From Dastarcus helophoroides (Eukaryota > Arthropoda > Insecta > Coleoptera > Bothrideridae): a stretch of DNA of 64,000 bases. The notes under the pieces were generated by a model that did not search any database, was not told the DNA's origin, and saw only the letters and a list, made by a program, of their open reading frames with translations. Of this stretch, positions 53,861 through 64,000 are shown in pieces; the first letter of the stretch is position 1; each line of letters opens with the position of its first letter. The position numbers were made by a program, and so were the translations under genes. The stretch spans positions 43,755,059 to 43,819,058 of the forward strand of contig CM053327.1 of assembly GCA_028583605.1 (NCBI GenBank), written 5' to 3'.

Positions 53861-54399
53861 GAAGCTATTTATTTAATGCTGTTACATAATAATTAACATA
53901 AAATAATCTAGGAAAGACAAAATAAAACAAAATGCTGGATTAAAATCATTAATATTTTTTAGGGAGCAATCTAAAGGGCTTTTTGCCGTACACTGGCGTT
54001 TTCGTTGGGGATTAATTATTATAGACATTATTTTAATCCAGTGCTATTAACGTTTTACAGAAGAATTTCTGTGATTAATGTTTTTCTGCGAAATACTGTG
54101 TTTTTAACAAAAATACTGAAAGATCAAAAGCTTTGAAACTATGCAGATCTTTTATATTTTCTAAAAAGCTGTAATATTAAATAGAACAAAACATCATCTT
54201 TAAAAGAAAATAATTATTAACGGAGAAGAAGAACAAAAGGATATAAAAGATTAAACAAATGTCCATGAAATTATATTAGGATTTTGAAATAATGCTTTCA
54301 TCCCAAAGAAAATAGTCGATCTTTTCACAACCATCCTTTAAAAATATACAAAATGCGAAAAGTTACTCAAAGCTCCACCGAGAGAATTGACGAGGCCTC
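53861..54399. other. No feature recognised
   Basis: AT-rich DNA with no coding frame, tandem structure or familiar repeat end. Confidence 0.35.
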
Positions 54400-56750
54400 G
54401 ACATTCTCTCGAAATTTTTACTTAATTTTGGAAATTTAGACTTTTTTCCACCTTTTTCAAAATTACCATTTTTTTGGAAATTTAGGTTCCTTTTCAAAAT
54501 TTGGCGTATTTTTTGAATATTTTGACTTTATCTCAAAGTTTAAGGTTTTTTGAAAGCTGTCGACTTTTTTTGAAATTCTTATCTCATTTTTGAAAATGTT
54601 GACCCTTTTTAAAATCTTCCTCAATGAAAATTTCAACCCTTTGCAGGATTTTGTTTAAAAGTTTTCACTCTTTTGTAAAGACTTTTTCAAAAATATCAAT
54701 TATTTTAAAAAATTTGAATTCTTTGCCCCTTATTGAAAATGTCTACCTTTTTCAGGATTTTGATTAAAAATGTTCTCTTTTTTATAAAGACATTTTCAAA
54801 AATATCAATTATTTTAAAAAATTTGAATTATTTACCCCTTTTATTAAAAAATTTTCACTTTATTGTAGACTTTTCCAAAATTTTAAATTATTTTAAAAAA
54901 TTTGAATTTATTGCCATCTCGACTCTTTGTAAATTTTGAATTTTTTCAAGATTTTGAGTTTTTCTCAAGATTTTGATCTTCCGAAAATGACGAGATTTTT
55001 GAAAAACCTAACTTTTCGACTTATTTTGAATTTTAGAATTTGATTATTTTGAATTTTAGAATTTCAAATTTACCAATTTCATTTCAAAATTTCCACATTC
55101 TCCAAAATTTGACTTATTTTGAATTGCAGTTTCGCTTTTTTCCCGAATATTAATTTTTCCCAAAATTTGGACTCCTCGAAATTTTAACTTAATTTTGAAT
55201 TAAAAAAACCAATGAAACATAAATGAAATTACTACTACTTCTCAAAGAAGATACAAAGAATATCTTAATTTTGGAATTTTTGATGGAACGGACTGGTCCT
55301 TGGTTATCTTCAAAAATTGAAACACGGAACTTGTCCCCTGAAACCAAGAAAGATTAAAAAACACAACAAAGGTTGCTCTAATGCGTTTCGACAGCCAAGC
55401 TGTCATCTTCAGAGAGAAACTGGCTGTTGAAACGCGTTAGAGCAACCTTTGTTGTGTTTTTTAATCTTTCTTGGTTTCAGGGGACAAGTTCTGTGTTTCA
55501 ATTTTTTTTAATTTTGGAAGTTGAAAATTTCTACCTTTTTCAAGATTTTGTTTAAAAATTTTAACTTTTTTGTAAAAACTTTTTCAAAAATATCAATTAT
55601 TTCAAAAATTTGAATCCTTTGCCCCTTTTTCAGGATTTTGATTAAAAATTTTCAGTTTTTTATAAAGACCTTTTCAAAAATATCAATTATTTTAAAAAAA
55701 TTGAATTATTTGCCCCTTATTGAAAATGTCTACCTTTTTCAGGATTTTTATTAAAAATTTTCACTTTTTTGTACTTTTTCAAAAATATTAATTATTTAAA
55801 AAAAATTGAATTCTTTGCCATCTCGACTCTTTGTAAATTTTAAATTTTTTCAAGATTTTGAGTTTTTCTCAAGATTTTGATCTTCTGAAAATGACGACAT
55901 TTTTGAAAAACCTGACTTTTCGACTTATTTTGAATTATACAATTTGATTATTTTGAATTTTAGAATTTGATTATTTTGACTTTTAGAATTTCAAATTTAC
56001 CAATTTCTTTTCAAAATTTCCACATTTTACAAAATGTGACTTATTTTGGAAATTTCAGCTTTCTTGCAGTTTCGCTTTTTTCTCGAATATTGATTTTTTC
56101 CAAAATTTGAACTTCTCGAAATTTTAACTTAATTTTGAATTAAAAAAACCAATAAAACATAAATGAGAATACTACGACTTTTCGAAGAAGATACAAAGAA
56201 TATCTTAATTTTGGAAATTTCGACTTTTTTTTCTAAGACTACAATTTTTGAAAATTTAGATTCCTTTTCAAAATTTGGATTATGTTTTAAATATTTTGAC
56301 TTTATCTTAAAGTTTTAAGTTCCTTGAAAATTTTCGCTTTTTTAATTCTTGTTATTTTTGAAATTTTGACTCTTTTTGAAATCCCCCTTATTGAAAATGT
56401 TGACCTTTTCCAGGATTTGGATTAAATATTTCTTAACTCTTTCGTAAATTTAACTTTTTTAAAAATTCAAATACAAATCTTGTCCCCTGAAACCAAAAAT
56501 AGATTAAAAAACGCAACAAAGGTTTTAAAAATATGAATTATTTTTTGAAAATTTGATTTCTTTGAAAATTTCGACTTTTTTCGAGATTTTGACCATTTTT
56601 TTCAAGATTTTCAGAAGATCAAAATCTTGAGAAAAGTCAATTTTTTCAAGATTTTGATCTTCTGAAAATTTCGACATTTTTTAGAAATCTGCCCTTTCCA
56701 CTTATTCAAAAATTTAGAATTTCACATTAACCTTTTTTTTTTAAATTTCC
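54400..56750. repeat. Degenerate AT-rich repeat with a ~950-bp duplication
   Basis: The sequence TTTTTCAAAAATATCAATTATTT...TTGAATTCTTTGCCCC and the downstream GATACAAAGAATATCTTAATTTTGG occur twice, the latter near 55249 and 56199. The foldback element at 55310-55507 lies between the two copies. No gene is present. Confidence 0.7.
55310..55507. repeat. Foldback element, best-preserved copy
   Basis: Nearly perfect palindrome: the arm from AAAAATTGAAACACGGAAC through GTTGCTCTAATGCGTTTC pairs with its reverse complement at the right. The minus strand centre carries CUCU-CUGAAGA-U-GACAGC-UUG-GCUGUC-GAAAC followed by AGAG. The outer left flank GGAACGGACTGGTCCTTGG mirrors the outer right flank at 31740. 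Confidence 0.87.
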
Positions 56751-57482
56751 ACATTTTGCAAAATTTTGATTTATTTTGAAAATTTTAACGTTTTAGCAGT
56801 TTCACTTTTTTCCAAAATGTTTGACTTCTTTCCAAAATGTCTTTCTGGAAATTTTAATATCGTATTAATTTGTACTTTTTCTAAGAATTTCGAATTTCTT
56901 GAAAATTTTGACATAAAATGTCGACTTTTCAACTCGTCTCTTTTAAACTTTCTTTTTTTGGAAATTCGGTTATTTTCAAATATTTTTTCTAAACTTCAAT
57001 ATATTTGCAAAATTTCCACTTGTTTTTACAAATTTCGACTTTTGTTTAAGATTTCTCAAGGTTTTCATTTTTTTTTTAAATTCGAATTTTGTTGTTTTTT
57101 TCGACATTTTAAAATATCTATTTTTTTTTCAAAATTTCGAGTCTTTCTGGAAGTTTTAACTTTTGGGTTAATTTGTACTTTTCAGAAAAATTCCGAATTT
57201 TTTGAAAATTTCGTATCGAAATTTTGACCTTTCCCCAAAATCTCGATTCTTTCGAAATTTCAACTCTCTTAAAATATCCTTTTCTAAATTTTTTTTTTTA
57301 TTTTGAAGTATGTTCTTTAAAACCTCGACATTTTGGCGGAATATCCACTTTTTTATAAATTTTGACCCTTGCCTTGTTCCTGCTCATCAATTTCTCTCCT
57401 GGTTGTTGCAGCAAGATGAGACAAGAATAAGAAAAAGCAAGACAAGAACAAGAAATTCGTGAAATTCTAATAATTTTAAAGT
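56751..57482. repeat. Degenerate TTTCAAAATTTCGAC-type sequence
   Basis: The 153-codon plus frame (56766-57227) consists almost entirely of Phe, Ser, Lys, Leu, Asn and Ile and follows the repeat, so it is not accepted as a gene. No other feature. Confidence 0.55.
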
Positions 57483-58205
57483 AACATGACAGTGAAGACA
57501 CACGACCTTGATCCCATGTCCCAGGTCCTAAACTCGCCTGACCTTGAGTCCATATGACCTTACAGTCGACTTTATGTGACCTTGAGATTGCACGACCTTG
57601 ACTCCAAGTGACCTTGACTCTAGGTGACCTTGAGCTCAAGTAACCTTAACTTCGAGGGACCTTGACCTGGGGTGACCTTGACCCTATGTGGCCTTGACCT
57701 CGAGTGACCTTGACCTCGAGTGACCTTGACCTCGAGTGACCTTGACCTGGATGACCTTAACCCCGAATGACCTTGATCTCCCGAGCGACCTTGACCTAGG
57801 GTGACCTTGACCCTAATTGACCTTGTCGCCGAGCAACTTTTACCTAGGCGACCTTGACCTGGGTGACCTTGACCTCCAAGTGACCTTGACCCCGAGTGAC
57901 CTTGATTTCGAGTGACCCTGACCCCGTGTAGACCTCGAGTGGCCTTGACCGCGAGTGACCTTTACCTCAGTGACCTTGATCTCCCGGGTGACCTTGACCT
58001 GGGGTGACTTTGACCCCGACTGAGCTTGTCTCCGAGCAACCTTGACCTAGGCGACCTTGAGCTGGGTGACCTTGACCCTAAGTGACCTTGACCCTAAGTG
58101 ACTTTGACCTTGAGTGACCTTGACCGCCATGTTACCTTGACCTTGCATGACCTTGACCTCACAAGTGGCCTTGACCTTAAGTGATCTTGACCCCATGTAA
58201 CCTAG
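57483..58205 (-). repeat. Minisatellite of TGACCTTGACC units (TCAAGGTCA on minus)
   Basis: Dozens of units of about 16 bp, for example TGACCTTGACCTCGAG, repeat exactly near 57683-57745 and more loosely elsewhere. Every unit carries TGACCTTGA or a one-base variant. On the minus strand this is TCAAGGTCA, the extended half-site bound by monomeric nuclear receptors of the FTZ-F1/SF-1 and ERR type. GC content is far above the surroundings. Confidence 0.93.
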
Positions 58206-60488
58206 AGCTCACGTAGACTTTTTTTTTGACAATTTCGATTTTTTTCTCAGAAATTTCACGTTTTCTTAAATGTTGACTTTTTTATTATTGAAATGTCGAC
58301 TTTGCTTCAAAGTTTTAATTTTTTCAATTTCGAACTTTATTCAAAGTTTCGACTTCTCTTGAAAATTTCAACCTTTCTTTAAATGTTGACTTTTTGTAAA
58401 GATTTTAGCTTTTGTGCTACTTAATTGGTATATTTTTGAAAATTTCGATTTTTTTGAAAATTTTGGCACAAAATTTCAAACTTTTTTTAAAATTTCAACT
58501 CTATCGAAGTTTCGACTCGTTTAAGATTCTATTTTTTTGGAAATTCAATTATTTTAAAGTATATTTTTAACTTAACCTTTTAACTTTAACATTTTTATTT
58601 TTTATTCAAGATTTTGAACAATTTTTAAGGTCTTCGGTTTTTTGAAAAATTCATATCTATATTTTTTTCCAAAAATTTCGAGTTTTTCGAAGACTCGATT
58701 TTTACGTTAGGACTCTTCCTTAAAAAATTTTACTTTCTTATTGAAAATATTGACTTTTTTGAAGTTTTTCCAAGTTTTGAATTTTTGGAAAAATTCTAAT
58801 TCGTTTTTTTTTAATTTTAACTTTATTGAAGATTTGACTTTTATGTAAAGACTCTTTCTTAAAAAATTCTACTTTCTTTTTGAAAATTTCGACTTTTCGA
58901 CTTTTTTCGACTTTTTTTCGACAAGTTTCGATTTATTTTGGATTTTTTAATGTTTTTCTCAGAACATCCACGTTTTCTGAAAATTTCGACTTTTTATTAT
59001 CAACATTTTCGTTTTGCCTAGAAGTTTTGATTTCTCCAAAATTTCGACTCGTTCTGGAAAGTTTTACTTTTGGTTTAAATTGTACTTTTTAGGAAAATTT
59101 CGAATTTTAATGAAAATTTTGTCTTAAAATTTGGACGTTTTCTCAAAATTTTGATTCCTTCGAAATTTCGACACTTTCTTTGGAAATTCGATTATTTTGA
59201 AGTAGTTTTTTTGAAAGGTTCGACATTTTGATAAAATTTTTACCTTTTTTTGAAAATTTCGATCCCTATTCAAGATTTTGACTAGTTTTCAAGGTTTCGA
59301 ATTTTTGGAAAAATTCTAATCCGTTTTTTTTAATTTTAATTTTAATTTTCTTTCTTTCTTTCTTAAAAAATTCTAATTTCCTTTTGGAAATATCGATTTT
59401 TTTCAACTTTTCCAAATTTCGACCTCTTTTGAATTTTTTCGTTTTTCAGAATTTCGACATTTTCTAAAAATTTCGACTTTTTATTATCAAAATTTCAACT
59501 TTGCCTCGAAGTTTTGATTTTTTCCAAAATTTGGAAGTTCGATTAATTTGAAGTATTTTTTTGAAAACCTCAACATTTTTGCATAATTTTCACTCACCTT
59601 TTGAAAATTTCGACCCTTGTTCAAAATTTTGACTAATTCTCAAGGTTTTAAACTAGTTTAAAATTTTTAAAATACGAATTTTCAAAAATTTTGACTTTTT
59701 CGAACTATCGACTTTTATGTAAATTTGTTTCTTTCTTAAAAAATTCTACTTTCATTTTAAAAATTTCGACGTTTTTTTTGAGTTTATCCAAATTTTGACT
59801 TTTTTAAAATTTTTGATGTTTTTCTCAGAATTTCCACGTTTTCTGAAAATTTCGGTTATTTATGATCAAAATTTCGACTTGGCTTCGAATTTTTGATTTT
59901 TTGCAAAACTTCTTTAAAAATTCTGTCTGAAAATTTTGATTCTTTTTGAGTTTTTACAAATTTCGACTTTTTTCTTGAAATTTGCGATTTTTTCTCGGAA
60001 ATTCCAGGTTTCATAAAATTAAGACTTTTTTTATTATCAAAATGTCGCCTTTGCCTCGAAGTTCCAATTTTTTCGCAGCTTCGACCTTTTTTCAAAATTT
60101 CGTTTTTTCTAGAAAATTTCAAGGAATTTCTCGAATTTTCGAATATTTTTAAATACGAAGAAAAATTCGCTTTTTAGTATTTCGATTTTTTTCAAGAATC
60201 TTACGTTTTAAATTGCGAATTTAAAAAAGATATTTTAATATGAAGTATCTTTCAATTTTAAATCAAAGTTTCAAAAAAAAATGTCTTATTTTAGAAAAAT
60301 TTTCGAGTTGAAAACCGAAATAAGGAATTTTCAAAAAATTTGAAAATCGACCACAAAATGTCCAAAAGGATTTGAAACTTTTATTAGAAATGTCGTTGAT
60401 AGAGCGAAAAATTTCGAAACTAAATTTACAAACTTACGGTCAGGTTTTTTCTTGAAATTTGGAGATTAAAGTCAGATTAAGTTTAAAG
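58206..60488. repeat. Degenerate AT-rich TTTCGACTTTTT-type sequence
   Basis: This stretch is built of TTTCGACTTTT, AAAATTTCGA and TTTTTCAAAATTT variants with imperfect larger duplications (GTTTTCTGAAAATTTCG near 58970 and 59828). Frames of 70-88 codons are artefacts. Confidence 0.55.
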
Positions 60489-60499
60489 TTAAAATTTTT

Positions 60500-60850
60500 G
60501 GAAAAAAGTCGGAAACTGACATGGAAAAATTCTCGGAAATATTATGATACCGCTATATGCAGAGGTGGTTGTTCCTGGTGTTTTAGGCCATTTCATCTTG
60601 GCTTCTGGTTGCCGTAGTAACGGAATCTGGGATATGTGACAACGCGATGCGCAGCGTCCGTTAGGCAGCTCTGTAGTACGGTGCGGGACATGCTCGTCGC
60701 GACGCACAAACAATGGCACGCTTTCTTTATGTCTTGAATGTTGATGCATTGTATTTATTGCGGGAAAATGCATCGATAGATTGTGCAACGATGTGGAACA
60801 GCAAACGCAAAATTTAGTTGTTAAAGTTAACTTGACAGTTCAAATTTGAA
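60500..60850. promoter_or_regulatory. CpG-richer patch, candidate promoter with RFX X-box
   Basis: This 350-bp island of balanced composition has clustered CpG (60640-60712) in otherwise very AT-rich repeats. It contains a near-ideal X-box, GTTGCC-GT-AGTAAC, at 60608-60621. RFX proteins bind such sites upstream of ciliary genes. A small plus-strand frame starts 92 nt downstream, and a minus-strand frame (60489-60788) reads through the same patch. Which strand, if any, is transcribed is unknown. Confidence 0.4.
60713..60817 (+). CDS. Candidate small ORF or first exon, 34 codons
   Basis: ATG in a good context (ACAAACAATGG) opens 34 codons beginning MARFLYVLNVDALYLL and ending at TAG 60815-60817. 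The composition is protein-like, but I recognise no family. It may be a first exon or chance; I see no strong splice donor inside it. Confidence 0.25.
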   Translation: MARFLYVLNVDALYLLRENASIDCATMWNSKRKI

Positions 60851-61205
60851 AACTACTCGAAATGGATAAATGTAGCTAACAATTTTATAATAATATTTAA
60901 AGACCAAAGAAGTAAGAGTAATAAAATAAGGAAGGTTGTCGTAATTATGGAAGTTTCGTTGGGCCAATAATACTTTATTGGAAAGGATTTTTAATAAAGA
61001 TTTAAATTGAAGAGTAAGAAATTAAAATTTTTTGTGTAGAGATAGATACAGAAACTTTTACTTTGTACGAATCCAGCATACTCTGAAATGGTACAGAATA
61101 CGTTTATTTGGAAAACATATTTACTATTTTGTATCTTCAATAACCTCCAATTAGTTGCAGATGACGAATAAATTGATGAAAAAATTGCGCAATATAAGTG
61201 GTATC

Positions 61206-61345
61206 TATATTAATAAAATTGAAGCGCTAAGTAACTGTCTGTCTGTCTGACTGTTTTTGTCCGGGCTAATCTTGGAAACTGTTACATCGATTTTGATGAA
61301 TTTTTTACTAAAATGTACAGAATTTTTAAGGGTATCTTTTAGGCT
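61206..61345 (+). repeat. Dispersed repeat end (TATTAATAAAATTGAAGC...CTGTCTGTC)
   Basis: TCTATATTAATAAAATTGAAGC, a CTGTCTGTCTGACTG run and CCGGGCTAATCTTGG match the reverse complement of the segments ending near 4345, 5890 and 36425. This type of end is common in insect genomes. I cannot assign the superfamily; a Helitron-like origin is possible. The 95-codon frame 61257-61544 overlaps it and is not supported. Confidence 0.55.
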
Positions 61346-62366
61346 ATTTATCAACTGCCAGTTTTATTGTCTGTCTTTTTCGTTTGGTCTTCTTTTGTGC
61401 ACTTTATCCGCTTGTCAGTCGTTCTATATTTTATTCGTTTGGTATTCTTTCCGTACTAACAGTCTACATAAAAATTTGAAACAAATCGAGCGTTACAGGA
61501 CTAAACTTCCCGGAAAAAGGAATAAATCAATTTGGCTATTCTAGGGGCAAAGAAAAACTTCCTAATTAATTGAATTAAGGGCCTCGTGGGCGTGTTCGGA
61601 AAAAGCACCATTTAAGCATCCTAGAAAGATTGATTGTGGTTTAGGTGTACCCGACAACCTCTTAATTATGCCTCTGAGTTGTGTTTCGCCAATCCATTAT
61701 GACGTTCTTATCGATTATGTAATTCAGAGGAATCGTTTCGGAACGAAAATGAAAAAGAAACATCATAAAAACGACAATTTGTGCTAAAAATATAACCGAA
61801 TTTTTCTCCCAACTTCATTAAAATATACTCGGGCTGCTGAAGAATTTCAACCGTTTTAATAAACGTTTATTGAATTGATATTTTGATCCTCCACTTCCTG
61901 AAATTACGCTCCTTTTGTAAATTAAGGAATTGGATTAACGGTAAATAGAACAAAATAAAGACCGCAATAACAGTCCCCCAAATATTATTAATTTTGTTAT
62001 TACCCGCACCTATTTAGCATGTGAGGATGATAATGATGATGAAACCTTCTTAAGGCCATAAAGTAATGGTGACACAAGCCTTTACTATGTACTTAACATA
62101 TTTTATTTTCATTCATTCGATTCGATTTGAAACCTTATCATTTATACAAATAAATGAAGCTTACTTTATTTCGATATTTCTATTCGAAATTTGCGCTTAA
62201 ATTCACAAATTCCACTTGAGTTCAAAGTCGCATGAGTCTAAGTTCACTTAAACTCAAGGTTAACAAATATTTTATAAAAATATCACATTTTCTTTAAAAT
62301 TTGATAATATTCGTTGAACTGACAAAGTCTTAAATTTCTACACACTTTTTCTCGAAAGTTGAATTT
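61346..62366. other. No gene recognised
   Basis: Single-copy-looking AT-rich sequence without a convincing frame. Confidence 0.35.
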
Positions 62367-62867
62367 CGACGGACGGACGGACGGACGGACGGACGGACGG
62401 ACGGACGACGGACGGACGGACGGACGACGGACGGACGGACGACGGACGGACGGACGGACGACGGACGGACGGACGACGGACGGACGGACGACGGACGGAC
62501 GGACGGACGGACGACGGACGGACGGACGACGGACGGACGGACGGACGACGGACGGACGGACGGACGGACGGACGGACGACGGACGGACGGACGACGGACG
62601 GACGGACGACGGACGGACGGACGACGGACGGACGGACGACGGACGGACGGACGGACGGACGGACGGACGACGGACGGACGGACGGACGACGGACGGACGG
62701 ACGACGGACGGACGGACGACGGACGGACGGACGGACGGACGGACGGACGACGGACGGACGGACGGACGGACGACGGACGGACGGACGACGGACGGACGGA
62801 CGACGGACGGACGGACGACGGACGGACGGACGACGGACGGACGGACGACGGACGGACGGACGACGGA
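62367..62867. repeat. GGAC tetranucleotide array with GAC-GAC phase shifts
   Basis: About 500 bp of (GGAC)n on the plus strand, interrupted at intervals of two to six units by a missing G (GACGAC), which gives local 15-bp and 11-bp super-repeats. Because of the shifts, frames on both strands stay open for 185-207 codons (Arg/Pro/Ser/Val or Asp/Gly/Arg/Thr). These are artefacts. Confidence 0.95.
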
Positions 62868-63302
62868 AGGTAACGTAAGCTCAAGGTCACGTGCGCTTAG
62901 GGTCAAGATAATGTGAGCTCAAGGTCGCGTGCGCTCAAGGTAACGTAAATTCAAGGCCACGTGCGCTCAAGATAACGTGAGCTCAAGGCCACGTGCGCTC
63001 AAGGTAACGTAAGCTCAAGGTCACGTGCGCTCAAAGTAACTTGAGCTCAAGGCCACGTGCCCTCAAGATAACGTGAGCTCAAGGCCACGTGCGCTCAAGG
63101 GAACGTAAGCTCAAGGTCTCGTGCGCTCAAGGTAACGTGAGCTCAAGGTCTCGTGCGCTCAAGGTAACGTGAGCTCAAGGTCTCGTGCGCTCAAGGTAAC
63201 GTGAGCTCAAGGGCCCGTGCGCTCAAGGTAACGTAAGCTCAAGGTCACGTGCGCTTAGGGTCACATGAGATCAAAGTCACATGAGCTCAAGGTAATGTGA
63301 CC
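62868..63302 (+). repeat. 32-bp minisatellite with TCAAGGTCA and CACGTG
   Basis: About 13 units alternate GGTAACGTGAGCTCAA and GGTCACGTGCGCTCAA (16 + 16 bp). Many units contain TCAAGGTCA or TCAAGGCCA, and several contain the E-box CACGTG. It directly abuts the GGAC array. The related TCAAGGTCA minisatellite at 57483-58205 is in the opposite orientation. Confidence 0.93.
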
Positions 63303-63739
63303 TTTTAAAAAAATCCTTACCGCAAGTTTCATTCACGATTATAGGTTTAATTTCGAAATTTTTCGCTTTATTGACGACAAAATTTCTAATAACATTTTTT
63401 TATCTCGACCCTAAACTACAAACTGAATCGGAAATGAAGAATCTCATCAAATTTCAAATGATTGCGACCTGTACCGCGTTCACATTCGTAAAAGTAGACT
63501 CACTGACGGAAATACATGTTACTTTTCAAGGACAAGTTCAGAAGTTAATAAAGAAATAACCTATAGAAATAATTAAAATTTAAATAACCTAGTATCATTT
63601 TTTTTAAATGGCCGTGTCGGGGGGTCGGAAAGAATTTCTAGATGTAAAAACAGACGATAACACAATTGTATAACCACTAACCCCATTTTTATAAACAATT
63701 ACTTAATACTTACTTAATAAATCTTAAGATATTGACTGA
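63303..63739. other. No gene recognised
   Basis: A 62-codon plus frame (63371-63559) has plausible composition but no recognised motif and no splice signals I trust. Confidence 0.3.
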
Positions 63740-64000
63740 CAGACGCACATGCTAAATTGGTGGGTGTATAGCCATGAAATTTCGCACAAATATTCACCAT
63801 ATGACGATTTTGATTTTATGAAGATTTTTTAAAATTCAGCAGCCCTAACACTGACTAATAATAAAGAAACTAAATTAGTGGGTCTAGAACCATGAAATTT
63901 CACACAAATATTCTTCATATGATGCAGGTGGGTATTAAGAGAGACTTTTTTAAAATTCTGCCTCCAAGGGGGTAAAAATAGCATGATTTCATCACTTGCA
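63740..64000 (+). repeat. Tandem ~120-bp dispersed repeat running off the window
   Basis: CATGCTAAATTGGTGGGTGTATAGCCATGAAATTTCGC at 63749 recurs as AAACTAAATTAGTGGGTCTAGAACCATGAAATTTCAC at 63868. The second copy continues with TTTTTTAAAATTCTGC, like TTTTTTAAAATTCAGC in the first. Confidence 0.65.

Noticed and set aside
56766..57227. 153-codon Phe-rich plus frame
   Set aside because: Composition equals that of the degenerate TTTCAAAATTTCGAC repeat; no family features.
62283..62916. Overlapping 185-207 codon frames on both strands (Val-Arg-Pro-Ser and Asp-Gly-Arg-Thr repeats)
   Set aside because: They are readings of the GGAC array; all frames stay open because of the repeat, and no non-repeat domain is present.

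Overview
The window reads as repeat-dominated, AT-rich nuclear DNA of an insect. The main reasons are a roughly 1-kb (TTAGG)n block (the insect telomeric repeat), an errantivirus-type retroelement with gag, pol and env, tRNA-derived SINEs, hAT-like ends, hammerhead-ribozyme repeats and one V-ATPase gene of metazoan type. I cannot name the insect order. Most open frames longer than 60 codons are chance readings through low-complexity DNA.

Layout. 1-2944: no gene. 2945-4350: a diverged copy of a dispersed composite repeat (called family A here), split by (TTAGG)n at 3050-4071. 4855-18107: a nested stack. The outermost layer is a hAT-like element (4863-18099, 8-bp target duplication TTTGTCCT). 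It holds family A copy 1 with its ~334-bp satellite. That copy in turn holds a complete endogenous errantivirus on the minus strand (6443-13691, identical 316-bp LTRs, ATAT duplication, intact gag, pol and env). 18.5-22.3 kb: solo LTRs and a tandem array that amplified a piece of one LTR end. 22824-26681: a second, gene-less hAT-like copy in the opposite orientation. 28.4-31.3 kb: degenerate GTCGAAATTTC-type DNA and a palindromic pair of hammerhead-ribozyme repeats. 34381-34458: one probable internal exon of an unidentified plus-strand gene. 35.25-40.96 kb: family A copy 2, which preserves the empty site of the errantivirus. 42.9-47.6 kb: a large GTCGAAATTTCGAG satellite with higher-order structure. 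49.4-50.0 kb: an inverted-repeat element with a different complete hammerhead ribozyme. 50.5-53.0 kb: four tRNA-Thr-like SINE heads, a MITE and the V-ATPase c''-type gene (51864-52484, minus). 53501-53856: a solo LTR. 54.4-60.5 kb: degenerate AT-rich repeats plus a minisatellite of TGACCTTGA units. 60.5-60.85 kb: a CpG-richer patch with an RFX X-box. 62.4-63.3 kb: a GGAC array and a 32-bp minisatellite.

How the genes work together. Only the retroelement forms a functional set. One transcript would give Gag, Gag-Pol by a -1 frameshift at a textbook slippery heptamer, and Env from a spliced RNA whose tiny upstream exon appears to supply the start of the signal peptide. Identical LTRs and intact frames imply a recent, possibly still mobile insertion. 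The V-ATPase gene is a stand-alone single-exon gene and may lie inside an intron of the plus-strand gene represented by the exon at 34381.

Strongest leads: the errantivirus with its frameshift and splice design, two unrelated families of complete minimal hammerhead ribozymes, the telomeric repeat block sitting inside a dispersed element, and minisatellites built from nuclear-receptor half-sites.
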